From CAZPNX01 sp964588285 (GTDB lineage: Bacteria > Edwardsbacteria > AC1 > EtOH8), in the NCBI GenBank assembly GCA_964588285.1, contig CAZPNX010000005.1, forward strand, positions 1 to 64,000: a stretch of 64,000 nt of DNA, written 5' to 3'. A model generated the notes under the pieces. It worked only from the letters and a program-made list of their open reading frames with translations. It did not search any database and was not told where the DNA came from. Positions within the stretch are counted from its first letter, which is position 1. Each line of letters starts with the position of its first letter. This document shows, one piece after another, positions 8,302-16,409 of the stretch. The translations under genes and the position numbers were made by a program.

Positions 8302-8460
8302 GTTTGCGCATAACGTTCCACGCATGCCGAAGTTGCCGCCTATAATTTAGGCTCGTGCCAGCGAAGCGCGGACACGAGCCTTTTCCTATTAAAACTGCGG
8401 CAATTTGGGGCGGCGCTTTGGCCGCCCGGCATGCGTGTGTTGGTGGCATGTGTTTGCGCT
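8302..8460. repeat. Large bulged palindrome, attC-like in shape
   Basis: CACGCATGCCG (8319-8329) pairs with 8427-8437, and the adjoining AAGTTGCCGC (8330-8339) pairs with 8397-8406 (one G-T). An extrahelical GGGCGGC/GCCGCCC hairpin (8408-8427) bulges from one arm. The central loop holds a third hairpin, GGCTCGTG/CACGAGCC (8350-8380). GCATAAC lies just outside on the left (8308-8314) and GTTGGTG on the right (8439-8445), recalling the R'' and R' core sites of integron attC elements, though GTTGGTG breaks the consensus at one position. GTTTGCGC occurs at both edges. No integrase gene is in the window. This fills the gap between the pRiA4b-family gene and the restriction gene. Confidence 0.55.
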
Positions 8461-8516
8461 GCTACCATAGTGCAATGCCTTGTTTGCGCCGTCTTCTCTT
8501 TTGTCTTGCCGCGCCC
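8439..8516. repeat. Left copy of island-flanking inverted repeat
   Basis: On the plus strand the order is GTTGGTGG (8439), GTTTGCGC (8452-8459), GTTTGCGCCG (8482-8491) and GCCGCGCCC (8508-8516). The same blocks occur in mirror order at 12573-12664 beyond the other end of the restriction-modification pair, with diverged spacers. A third GTTTGCGC lies at 8302-8309. Confidence 0.55.
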
Positions 8517-8559
8517 CTTTTAGTTTTCAGCGCCGGAGCGGAGGATGAGCGACGGCGTT

Positions 8560-10797
8560 TTATAGGAATTTCCATTCTGACAAATCGTTTGCGTTGTATT
8601 CATATTTTTCTTTATCGTTATACCGCCAGCTGTTATCCTTGTGTATTACAATTCCCCCGAAAAGGTTTTTACCTTTTTTACTTTCTGCCTTGATATAACT
8701 TGCTAAACCCTCAGCTTTATTTCCAGCTTCTTTAGCATAAACACCTGATTTCGTGTCAAATAAGCCTATTTTACCGTCTTTATATTTTACAATCCAATCG
8801 ATATAAAAAGCCTCATCTTCTCCATTTTCAACATAAGGTACGGCGAAGAATACGCCATCGCGCTGTCCGTTTTTAAACCACCATTCGATTTCGCTTTTCT
8901 TGGATTCAAGATATTCAACAAATTCCTTTTCCGGGCCCGATGCGCCGTTGGCTTCGTAGAAGGGCTCCATGATGCTGTGCTTAACCGGTCGGACAGCGTA
9001 ATTATTGTTAAAGCTCATAGATGCGGGTATTTCCCATTTTTCATCAATAATGATTTCTTTTTTTCCTTTGCCTACATTAGCGGCATAGATTTCTTTTGCC
9101 TTATTAATTGCGTCAATAAAAAACTGCTGATTGGCAGGATATAATACAACCATTTGTGCGTTTACGCCGCCGTATTCAAATTTTGACGGGTAATTGTTTC
9201 TTAAAAAGCGGTAGATTGAGTCTTTTACTCTACCGATGGAACGTTTTTCCGGCGCAAGCGGGTGAAGGTTGTCGCGGATAAAAAGGTCAAAACGTATTTG
9301 AACCTCTTTTTCCGTCTGAGTTATATCCACTCTTTCGGCAGAATGTTCGTCAATAAGGCTGGTTTGGCCAGAAATATGATCGAAGGGTTTGTCAGGATTC
9401 GTTATAACGCCGTCTGTAATAAGCTGTGATTTGATTTCATCAACTTTTATACTAATGTTTTTGCTCAAATTAAGTTGCTTTGCCGCTTCAAGAAAATCCA
9501 GTATAAATTGAGGGCTAAGCCTGGTTTCTTCTCGGAATCTTTTCATGTGTACAGAACGTAAAGAAATATCCTTATAAATCGGCCTGCGCTTTGAAAAATT
9601 AATGGTCAAATAGGAACCGGCAATATCTTCCTGAATGGCGATATCGCTCAAATTCGTATAAACGATTCCTGTGTTTAGTTCATCGTTTTCATAATGTTTC
9701 AATTCCGGCATACGAAGAATTCTGCCGATAGTCTGAATGGAAAAAGTTATGCTTTTCCAGTCCCGGAATAAAACAAGAATGCAGGCGCGGGGGCAGTCCC
9801 AGCCAAGCGCAATAGCCTGCTTGAAAATCATAACTTCAACTTCGCTGTCGTTTCGGGTTATGTTCTCAAGATTTTTCTTATCCTCGGAAAGGTAAATTGC
9901 CAGCTTGCCGTTTTCCGTGGTTATGTGGTGCTTGTTCTTAAGAATCTCAACAATTTCTTCCTGAATATCGTCAATGCCCTGTTTTTTATCTGGAAGCTGG
10001 ATAAGCATTAAAGGATTGACAGAAGAACCTATCTCCTTAAATACTTTTTCAAGCTCCTTTCGTTTTTCAACAGCGGCCTTTAAAACAAGCTCGTTGGTGG
10101 ATTGCGCTGCATCGCTTTTTATTTCAAACTCGCCGACTTTCTGCCGTTCGATTATATTTTTAAAACCAGGATTAAGGGAAATGCTTTTCTTTATCATTTC
10201 ATCTTTGATAACGTTTTCCCTGTGAACTGCAACCTTTTCGTCTCCTTGTATGTGCGGTGTAGCAGAAGCCTCAATTGTAATCTTGGGTTGTATCATTTGG
10301 ATTAATTCTTGTGAAATTTCCGTTTTAGAAGCAAAGTGGCTCTCATCAATCACAAGAACAATTATGCGTCCATCATCTACTGTATTTTTAATGACATTCG
10401 AAAGATTAAATTCATTCTCGTTCTCACGGATATAAATATTATCGGTTTTATTAATACTTTCCCAGTTCAAGAATAATATTTCGTTTGCGCCTATTCGCTT
10501 GTCTGAAAGGTCTTCAAAAAACGAACAGCGTAATGCCTTGCTGTCGAAATAGTAGTTTTCCAGTTTTTCCTTGCTCTGAATATGAAGTTGCCTAGGTGCG
10601 GCCCAAATGATGGAGAATTCCCTGTCATCTTCGCGGTTTTCAACGAGTTCCTTTAAAAACTCTGCCATCATAACGGTTTTACCTGAACCCGTAGGAGATT
10701 CAAATACAATTGTCTTGCCGCCCGAAAGCTCAAGCAGGCTGTTCGCTTTAGCCTTTAATTCTGAAACGGCTTTTTCTTGATATTCTCTTAGATTCAT
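8560..10797 (-). CDS. res: Type III restriction enzyme, Res subunit
   Basis: 745 residues. An SF2 helicase/translocase core starts at once: LREYQEKAV, the Walker A loop SPTGSGKT (34-41), motif II DESH (151-154), ASATP, and motif VI-like QTIGRILRMPE. Near the C terminus, D667 in FYIDWIV and D681-x-K683 in LFDTKSG give the PD-(D/E)XK nuclease centre. Res works with the Mod subunit: the complex moves along DNA after binding an unmethylated asymmetric site and cuts about 25 bp away. The gene overlaps mod by one base (TAATG), so the two are co-translated. It is shorter than EcoP15I Res (~970). Base composition is much more AT-rich than all flanking genes, which points to horizontal gain. Confidence 0.9.
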   Translation of the reverse strand: MNLREYQEKAVSELKAKANSLLELSGGKTIVFESPTGSGKTVMMAEFLKELVENREDDREFSIIWAAPRQLHIQSKEKLENYYFDSKALRCSFFEDLSDKRIGANEILFLNWESINKTDNIYIRENENEFNLSNVIKNTVDDGRIIVLVIDESHFASKTEISQELIQMIQPKITIEASATPHIQGDEKVAVHRENVIKDEMIKKSISLNPGFKNIIERQKVGEFEIKSDAAQSTNELVLKAAVEKRKELEKVFKEIGSSVNPLMLIQLPDKKQGIDDIQEEIVEILKNKHHITTENGKLAIYLSEDKKNLENITRNDSEVEVMIFKQAIALGWDCPRACILVLFRDWKSITFSIQTIGRILRMPELKHYENDELNTGIVYTNLSDIAIQEDIAGSYLTINFSKRRPIYKDISLRSVHMKRFREETRLSPQFILDFLEAAKQLNLSKNISIKVDEIKSQLITDGVITNPDKPFDHISGQTSLIDEHSAERVDITQTEKEVQIRFDLFIRDNLHPLAPEKRSIGRVKDSIYRFLRNNYPSKFEYGGVNAQMVVLYPANQQFFIDAINKAKEIYAANVGKGKKEIIIDEKWEIPASMSFNNNYAVRPVKHSIMEPFYEANGASGPEKEFVEYLESKKSEIEWWFKNGQRDGVFFAVPYVENGEDEAFYIDWIVKYKDGKIGLFDTKSGVYAKEAGNKAEGLASYIKAESKKGKNLFGGIVIHKDNSWRYNDKEKYEYNANDLSEWKFL

Positions 10798-12527
10798 TAT
10801 TTGAAAATCCTCCGGTAAACGCGAAGTATGGCCTCTGGTATTGAGCAGACCTTTATTTTCTTTTTCATATCTGCAAATTCCGCGCTGAAATCGTCATCAC
10901 CAAGCGAAAACACATAAACGCTTATTGGCTTATCGAGCTTTGAGGCTTCTTTCTTGAATTTGGCAATTGAAAGCTGGTCAAAAATTATTCCAGTGTAATG
11001 TTCGTTATTCTTGAAAATTTTGTAGGTGTCGGTTTCGGAAACGAAATCAAAAGTGCTTTCTCGCAGGCAGAGCATTTCGACGGATTCTTTAGTGAGAAGT
11101 TCTTTGTTTTTATCGGTGGGTTCAGAAGGGACAAAAGAAGTCTTAAAATATTTCAGGTTTCCACCAAGGCCGTCAATATTTTCACCTTTCAAGTTTTTAT
11201 AGCCCTCAATTATCTTCTTAACTCTTGGATAACACACATCAGTACAAATGTTGTTTTCATTATTAGTGCAAAGAATGAATTGCCTTTGGCCATCGTCTTC
11301 ATCATTTAATTTCATTATTGCATGACCTGTTGTTCCTGAACCAGCAAAAAAATCTAAAATAACAGCATTTTTATTAGTGGTTATGGCTCTAATGCAATCA
11401 ATCACAGCAAAAAGAGACTTTGGGTATGAAAAAACTTGGATTTCAGAGAAAATATCTTTTAATAAATTAGTACCATAAGCAGTAGCAGAATATTCTTTTT
11501 TGTCCCACCATGTTAAAGGAAGCACGCCTTCTTCGGATAATCTTGATTTTATATACATTGCAAGTTCATTACGTCTGTCTCTGCCAACTTTAAAGTCTTC
11601 AGGAGAGTTTAAAACTGCGGAATAACTCCATTTCCATCTTCTTTCTTTGCCGTTCTCATCAATAGGATAGACAATAACTTCCTCTTTTTTAGGTTTATCA
11701 CACACTTTCCATTTTTTATCTGTTTTATTCCATTCCATTTTTGGAATTCGCCAAGAATTATCAGTTAAATAAAAAGGATAGAACATTTTTGGAGATTCTT
11801 CCCTTGTCCCTCCATGTTTTCTGAAATTGACCCATTCAAAAGCACTCTTATCATCTTTTTCGTCGTATCGGTTTATTTGTTTTTCATTTCTTGGTAGCCT
11901 GCCAACCTTTGATGTGCCGCTTCTTCCAAAAATAAGTGCATATTCATGAGTAATTGATATTCCTTTTAAAGTTGATCTTCCAGAAGGATTATTTCTAATG
12001 ACTATAGTTCCTAAACGATTTTTTTCGCCAAATATTTCTTCCATAAGCATAAACAATCTTGGCATTTCATAATCGTCAATTGTAACGCAAATTATCCCAT
12101 CGTTCTTTAACAGTTTTTTTGATAGGAGCAATCTGTTGTGCATAAAAGACAACCATTTACTATGGCGATAAGCGTCATCATCGCCAACATAATTATTGTT
12201 GTATTTCCAATCTTTCGCTCCTGTATTATACGGTGGGTCTATATATATTGCATCTACCGCTTTTTCGTGTGTATAGCTCAAAACCGAAAGAGCATGGTAA
12301 TTGTCGCCCTCGATTAGAATGTGTGTCGGCTTTTCAGGGTCTGTTTTAATCTCTTTGGATTTAACTTCTTTTAATACCGGAAGCTTACCTTCGGCATCAG
12401 CTTCAAATTTTTCTTTCGTGCGCTCTTCATCCCAGACAAGACCGTATTTCTTGCGCTTTTCAAGAGCTTCTACGCGCTTAATTAAATCTTCTTTGGACCA
12501 GTCAGAATATTTTGATTTTATTGGCAT
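10797..12527 (-). CDS. mod: Type III DNA adenine methyltransferase, Mod subunit
   Basis: 576 residues, beta-class N6-adenine methyltransferase order: catalytic motif IV DPPYNTG at 97-103 comes before the AdoMet motif DFFAGSGTTGHA (~388-399). The stretch between them, with little conservation, is the expected target-recognition region. Mod gives sequence specificity to both methylation and cleavage and protects host DNA. The first residues (KYSDWSKEDLIKRVEALEKRKKYGLVWDEE) are typical of the family. The gene is AT-rich like res and very unlike the surrounding ~60% GC genes. The specific site recognised cannot be read from sequence. Confidence 0.93.
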   Translation of the reverse strand: MPIKSKYSDWSKEDLIKRVEALEKRKKYGLVWDEERTKEKFEADAEGKLPVLKEVKSKEIKTDPEKPTHILIEGDNYHALSVLSYTHEKAVDAIYIDPPYNTGAKDWKYNNNYVGDDDAYRHSKWLSFMHNRLLLSKKLLKNDGIICVTIDDYEMPRLFMLMEEIFGEKNRLGTIVIRNNPSGRSTLKGISITHEYALIFGRSGTSKVGRLPRNEKQINRYDEKDDKSAFEWVNFRKHGGTREESPKMFYPFYLTDNSWRIPKMEWNKTDKKWKVCDKPKKEEVIVYPIDENGKERRWKWSYSAVLNSPEDFKVGRDRRNELAMYIKSRLSEEGVLPLTWWDKKEYSATAYGTNLLKDIFSEIQVFSYPKSLFAVIDCIRAITTNKNAVILDFFAGSGTTGHAIMKLNDEDDGQRQFILCTNNENNICTDVCYPRVKKIIEGYKNLKGENIDGLGGNLKYFKTSFVPSEPTDKNKELLTKESVEMLCLRESTFDFVSETDTYKIFKNNEHYTGIIFDQLSIAKFKKEASKLDKPISVYVFSLGDDDFSAEFADMKKKIKVCSIPEAILRVYRRIFK

Positions 12528-12572
12528 TAAATACTTCTTCCTTGTTTTCGCCGCAGGACGCGGCGTGTTTTA

Positions 12573-12664
12573 GGGCGCGGCTCTTATGTTTTTAAAATGC
12601 TATTTGCCTTTCATTCTTCGGCGCAAACTCTATAATTTCATTCAGCGCAAACATTGACACCAAC
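12573..12664. repeat. Right copy of island-flanking inverted repeat
   Basis: GGGCGCGGC (12573-12581), CGGCGCAAAC (12619-12628), CAGCGCAAACA (12643-12653) and CACCAAC (12658-12664) appear in this order, the mirror image of 8439-8516. CCAAC is then followed by a small GTTGG partner at 12672. Beyond it, 12665-12843 is non-coding and I see only short AT-rich sequence and a CTAGTGCCTATTACCTATTA run. Confidence 0.5.
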
Positions 12665-12843
12665 TACTGGGTTGGCGAAGTGCGTGTATTTTGGGTTTTA
12701 ACTGTTTTAAAAGGTGCGTATATCCCCATACCAGTGGTCGGCTTTGCGCACCAATTGAATTAGGTGCCTAGTGCCTATTACCTATTATAGGGCTATCCCT
12801 CAACTTGCCGGGCGGGTAGCTGTTCTCGGGATGACAATGAGTG

Positions 12844-14979
12844 CTACAGCTTCTCCGGATGCACCATGGTGCCCTTGTCCAGCTGCTGGAAGTTGTAGTC
12901 CTTGATCTGACCGCCCAGGTCCTGCACCCGGTGGAGGTCGCAGGTGCGCTCCGGCACATTGCCCTTGATGAAGACCTCGGAGCGGGTGTTGGCGCAGGCC
13001 GGGGTGGCCAGCAGGCCGGACTCGGCGCAGATGGTGGCCCGGACGATGTTGGCCGGCGTCTGGAAATTGAGCACCGGCCTGCCCTCGGTGGCCTTCTTCA
13101 TGAACTCGGTCCAGATGGGCAGGGCCAATCCGGCGCCGGTGGCTCCCTTGGCGATGGTCTTCTTCTGGTCGAATCCCACCCACACCCCGCAGACCAGGTC
13201 CGGGGTGAAGCCGATGAACCAGTTGTCGGTGTAGTCGTTGGTGGTGCCGGTCTTGCCGGCGGCCGGCCGGGTGAAGCCCGAGGACCGGGCCGAAAAGGCG
13301 GTGCCGCCGTTGATGACGCTCTCCATCATGTTGGCCATGATGTAGGCGGTCTGGGGCGTCAGCACCTCCTCGGCGAAGGGCTTGTTCTCCTCCAGCACCT
13401 TGCCGTTCTTGTCCACCACCTTGAGGATCATCACCGGGTCCACCCGCACCCCGCGGTTGGCGATGACCCCGTAGGCCGAAACCATGTCTAACAGGGTGAC
13501 ATCGGCCGAGCCCAAAGCCAATGAGAGAACGGCCGGCAGCGGGGTCTTGACGCCCATCTTTCGGGCATAGGAGATGACGCTGGTGGGCCCCACCCGCTGG
13601 ATGAGTTTGATGGCCACCAGGTTCCGGGAAAGGGCCAGGGCCTTGCGCAGGGACATGGGCCCCTCGAACTTGCCGTCGTAGTTCCCCGGATACCAGGGTT
13701 GGCCCGATCCGTCGTCCTCGATGACGATGGGCGCGTCCACCAAAACGTCGCCGGGAGAGAAACCGTTGTCCACGGCCGCGGTAAAGACGAAGGGCTTGAA
13801 GGAGGAGCCGGCCTGGCGCTTCCCCTGGACCGCCCGGTTGAACTTGCTGGCCAAATAGTCCCGGCCTCCGATCATGCAGAGCACATGCCCGGTCTGCGGG
13901 CTCATGGCCACCAAGGCGCCCTGGAGATAGGGGGTCTTGGCTATGTCCGACTCGACCTTGGGGGGCTTGAAGTCCCGTTTCTTGACCTTGAAGCCGTACT
14001 GGTCCTCCAGCTTGCACAGCCAGTCCTCGGAGGCCTGGTTGGCGAGGCGCTGCAGCTTGAGGTCCAAGGTGCTGTAGACGGTCATGGCCCCCTGGTAGAT
14101 GGCATTGGCCCCGTAGCGGCCCTCCAGATGCTTGCGGATCTCCTCGACAAAATAGGGGGCGTCGTTCAGCCTGAGCTCCTTGGGCTTGAGCACCAGCGGC
14201 TCTTTCTTGGCCCGTTCGGCCTGTTCCCTAGTGATAGAGCCCATCTCGGCCATGGCGTTCAACACCAGGGCCCGGCGTTTTAGGCAGGCCTCGGGCTTGT
14301 CGTAGGGGGAATAGACCGAGGGGCCGCGCGGCAAGCCGGCTAAGAGAGCTGCCTGTGACAGGTTCAGGCTGTCCACCGGCTTGCCGAAATACAGCTGGGC
14401 CGCGGTCTCTGCTCCGTAGGCGCCGTGTCCGTAATAGATCTGGTTGAAGTAGAGCTCCAGGATCTGGTCCTTGGAGTAGAGCCGCTCTATCTTGAGGGCC
14501 AGCACCGCCTCGGCCAGCTTGCGGGAGAGGGTGCGGTCCTGGGTCAGAAACAGATTGCGGGCCAGCTGCTGGGTGATGGTGGAGGCGCCGCGCAGCCGTT
14601 TGCCGCGAAAGGCCCAATCCTTGAAGGCGGCAAAGTAGCCGAAGGCGTCGATGCCCCAGTGCTTGCGGAAGCCCCGGTCCTCGATGGCAATGGTGGCGTC
14701 AACCAGCGACTTGGGAATGCGCGACAGGGGGACCAGGATGCGGTGCTCCTCGGCGAACTCGTAAACAAGCAGGCTGTCCCGGTCCAAGACCTTGGTGCCC
14801 TGCTTGGGCTTGATGTCCTCCAAGGTCTTGGTGGAGGGCAGGCTGCGGCCGTAAAATGACAGGACGCCGGCGCCCAGGCCCATGAAGAAAACCAGCACCA
14901 GCCCGGCTATCTTAAGGAAGGACAGCAGGCGTGGCAGGATTTTTTTAAGAAAGCCGTTTCGGCTTTTTTCCGTACTCAT
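12844..14979 (-). CDS. Class A penicillin-binding protein 1A (transglycosylase/transpeptidase)
   Basis: 711 residues from the chosen ATG. Residues 1-15 are basic, then a single membrane anchor (~20-43). The GT51 transglycosylase follows with catalytic Glu100 in IEDRGFRKHWGID, GASTITQQLARN and the KIERLYSKDQILELYFNQIYYG motif. The transpeptidase has S392-S-F-K395, S451-R-N453 and K576-T-G578. The enzyme polymerises and cross-links peptidoglycan in the periplasm. The frame extends upstream to 15093, but those extra residues are not signal-like, and a consensus promoter (14987-15015) places the transcript start at or one base before ATG 14979. The message therefore looks leaderless. Confidence 0.92.
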   Translation of the reverse strand: MSTEKSRNGFLKKILPRLLSFLKIAGLVLVFFMGLGAGVLSFYGRSLPSTKTLEDIKPKQGTKVLDRDSLLVYEFAEEHRILVPLSRIPKSLVDATIAIEDRGFRKHWGIDAFGYFAAFKDWAFRGKRLRGASTITQQLARNLFLTQDRTLSRKLAEAVLALKIERLYSKDQILELYFNQIYYGHGAYGAETAAQLYFGKPVDSLNLSQAALLAGLPRGPSVYSPYDKPEACLKRRALVLNAMAEMGSITREQAERAKKEPLVLKPKELRLNDAPYFVEEIRKHLEGRYGANAIYQGAMTVYSTLDLKLQRLANQASEDWLCKLEDQYGFKVKKRDFKPPKVESDIAKTPYLQGALVAMSPQTGHVLCMIGGRDYLASKFNRAVQGKRQAGSSFKPFVFTAAVDNGFSPGDVLVDAPIVIEDDGSGQPWYPGNYDGKFEGPMSLRKALALSRNLVAIKLIQRVGPTSVISYARKMGVKTPLPAVLSLALGSADVTLLDMVSAYGVIANRGVRVDPVMILKVVDKNGKVLEENKPFAEEVLTPQTAYIMANMMESVINGGTAFSARSSGFTRPAAGKTGTTNDYTDNWFIGFTPDLVCGVWVGFDQKKTIAKGATGAGLALPIWTEFMKKATEGRPVLNFQTPANIVRATICAESGLLATPACANTRSEVFIKGNVPERTCDLHRVQDLGGQIKDYNFQQLDKGTMVHPEKL

Positions 14980-14986
14980 AAATATA

Positions 14987-15015
14987 ATTGTAGCGCGAAA
15001 GAAGCCGGCAGTCAA
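14987..15015 (-). promoter_or_regulatory. Promoter of the PBP1A gene
   Basis: Reading the minus strand: TTGACT (15015-15010), a 17-bp spacer, then TACAAT (14992-14987). Only seven bases separate the -10 box from the ATG, so no ribosome-binding site can be transcribed. Confidence 0.7.
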
Positions 15016-15092
15016 TAGCCAAGCCGGACGGAAGGGCGTCTGTCTGCGGCTTGAACCGATAAGGGACAAAAATCGCCAATTCCCTTTTTTCA

Positions 15093-15122
15093 TTGACAGG
15101 GGCGGCGCTTTTGCGGTATCAT
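15093..15122 (+). promoter_or_regulatory. Promoter of the sugar-nucleotide operon
   Basis: TTGACA (15093-15098), an 18-bp spacer and TATCAT (15117-15122). It lies back to back with the PBP1A promoter and drives 15153 onward with a leader of ~25 nt. Confidence 0.55.
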
Positions 15123-15152
15123 TATGGCGGACAGAGCCTTAATAATGGGAAA

Positions 15153-16409
15153 ATGAAGCGCATCATAGTTTTCGAGGGACATAGGCACCGCGATTTTTAT
15201 CCTCTTACCTGTCTGCGGCCGATGTTCCAGCTTCGCTGCGGGGCCTTCAGCCTGCTTGACAGGTTGAAGGCTGTGGCCGTAAAAGCCTCGGTCCAATGCT
15301 GGGTGACGACGGAAAGACAAGCGATCTTAGCCGCGGCCGGACGCGGTACACCGGCCGAAATCAAAGCGGTGGGCGCCGGCAAGCTGGCCCTGATAGACGG
15401 AGGGGCGGTGCTGCCGTCCGCTTTATGGCAGAGGATTTCGAAAACGCCACCCAATGTGGCCTTTCTATTCGAGGGCCAGCTGGTGGCGGCGGTGGTCCAG
15501 GACGTCCTGCTGCACGGCCTGGCCACCGAACAACCCGACGGGGCGGCCATTGCCAGCCTGATGTCGCTTTGTAAGAAGATCGAACTCAAGGAGGGGCTGG
15601 CCTTACACCTTTGGGATCTGGTCAACCTCAACGGGCGGATGATAGAGGACGATGCGGCGCTGTTTCGGGACAGCGGGGCCAGGCTAGGGCCGGGGGTTTT
15701 CCTGCTGGGCAAGAGGGCCCATCTCAGAGTGGTCCGAAACGCGGTGGTGGAGCCCGGCGTTGTCCTGGACACCAGAAGCGGCCCCATTATCATCGACAGC
15801 GGGGCGCTGGTGCGCGGCCCCGGGCGCATCGAGGGGCCATGCTACATCGGCCCCGACTGCATAGTGGACGGGGCCAGGCTGAGGCCGGGCGTCTCCCTGG
15901 GCCGCTGTTGTCGGGTCTCGGGCGAGGTGGAGGAGTCGGTTTTCATGGATTTTTCCAACAAGCACCATGACGGTTTTCTGGGCCACAGCTACGTCGGCTC
16001 CTGGGTCAACCTTGGTGCCCAGACCTGTAACTCGGACCTGAAGAACAATTACACCAACGTCTCGGTCTGGCTCGACGGCCGCTTAGTGGACACCGGCTCC
16101 ATCAAGGTGGGCTGCTTTGTAGGCGATCACGTCAAGACGGCCATCGGCACCATGATCAACACCGGGGCGGTCATCGGGCCGGGATGCAACATTTTCGGAG
16201 GGGCGGTGCGCAAGCATCTGCCGCCTTTTTCCTGGGGGTGCAGCGAATCTTTTAAGGAGCACGGCATCGAGAAAATGCTGGAGACGGCCGCAACGGTGAT
16301 GGCCAGGCGGCGTCAAAGGCTCTCACCGGAGCAGGCGGCGGCCATCAAGGACCTTTTTCATCACACGTCCGAGTTGAGGAAAAAGGCGCCGCAGGGAGGG
16401 TCAGCATGA
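15153..16409 (+). CDS. GlmU-like sugar nucleotidyltransferase/acyltransferase
   Basis: 418 residues. The N-terminal ~190 residues follow the putative sugar nucleotidyl transferase family found in Bacteroidetes-type genomes (IIVFEGHRHRDFYPLTCLRPMFQLRCGAFSLLDRL), with an R-P-x-x-x-x-R-C-G substitute for the usual G-x-G-T-R-x loop. The C-terminal half is a left-handed beta helix of hexapeptide repeats containing KHHDGFLGHSYVGSWVNLGAQTCNSDLKNNY, close to the GlmU acetyltransferase site. It probably makes a UDP- or other NDP-amino sugar for cell-envelope polymers; the exact substrate is not evident. I chose ATG 15153; an upstream TTG at 15093 falls on the promoter. It overlaps the next gene by ATGA. 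Confidence 0.8.
   Translation: MKRIIVFEGHRHRDFYPLTCLRPMFQLRCGAFSLLDRLKAVAVKASVQCWVTTERQAILAAAGRGTPAEIKAVGAGKLALIDGGAVLPSALWQRISKTPPNVAFLFEGQLVAAVVQDVLLHGLATEQPDGAAIASLMSLCKKIELKEGLALHLWDLVNLNGRMIEDDAALFRDSGARLGPGVFLLGKRAHLRVVRNAVVEPGVVLDTRSGPIIIDSGALVRGPGRIEGPCYIGPDCIVDGARLRPGVSLGRCCRVSGEVEESVFMDFSNKHHDGFLGHSYVGSWVNLGAQTCNSDLKNNYTNVSVWLDGRLVDTGSIKVGCFVGDHVKTAIGTMINTGAVIGPGCNIFGGAVRKHLPPFSWGCSESFKEHGIEKMLETAATVMARRRQRLSPEQAAAIKDLFHHTSELRKKAPQGGSA

Noticed and set aside
8355..8693. 112-codon frame on the plus strand through the palindrome
   Set aside because: It runs across inverted repeats and into the antisense of res; no ribosome site, no domain. Better explained as repeat DNA.
15093..15152. 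TTG 15093 as the start of the GlmU-like gene
   Set aside because: This is the -35 box of the promoter; the added residues are not part of the family.
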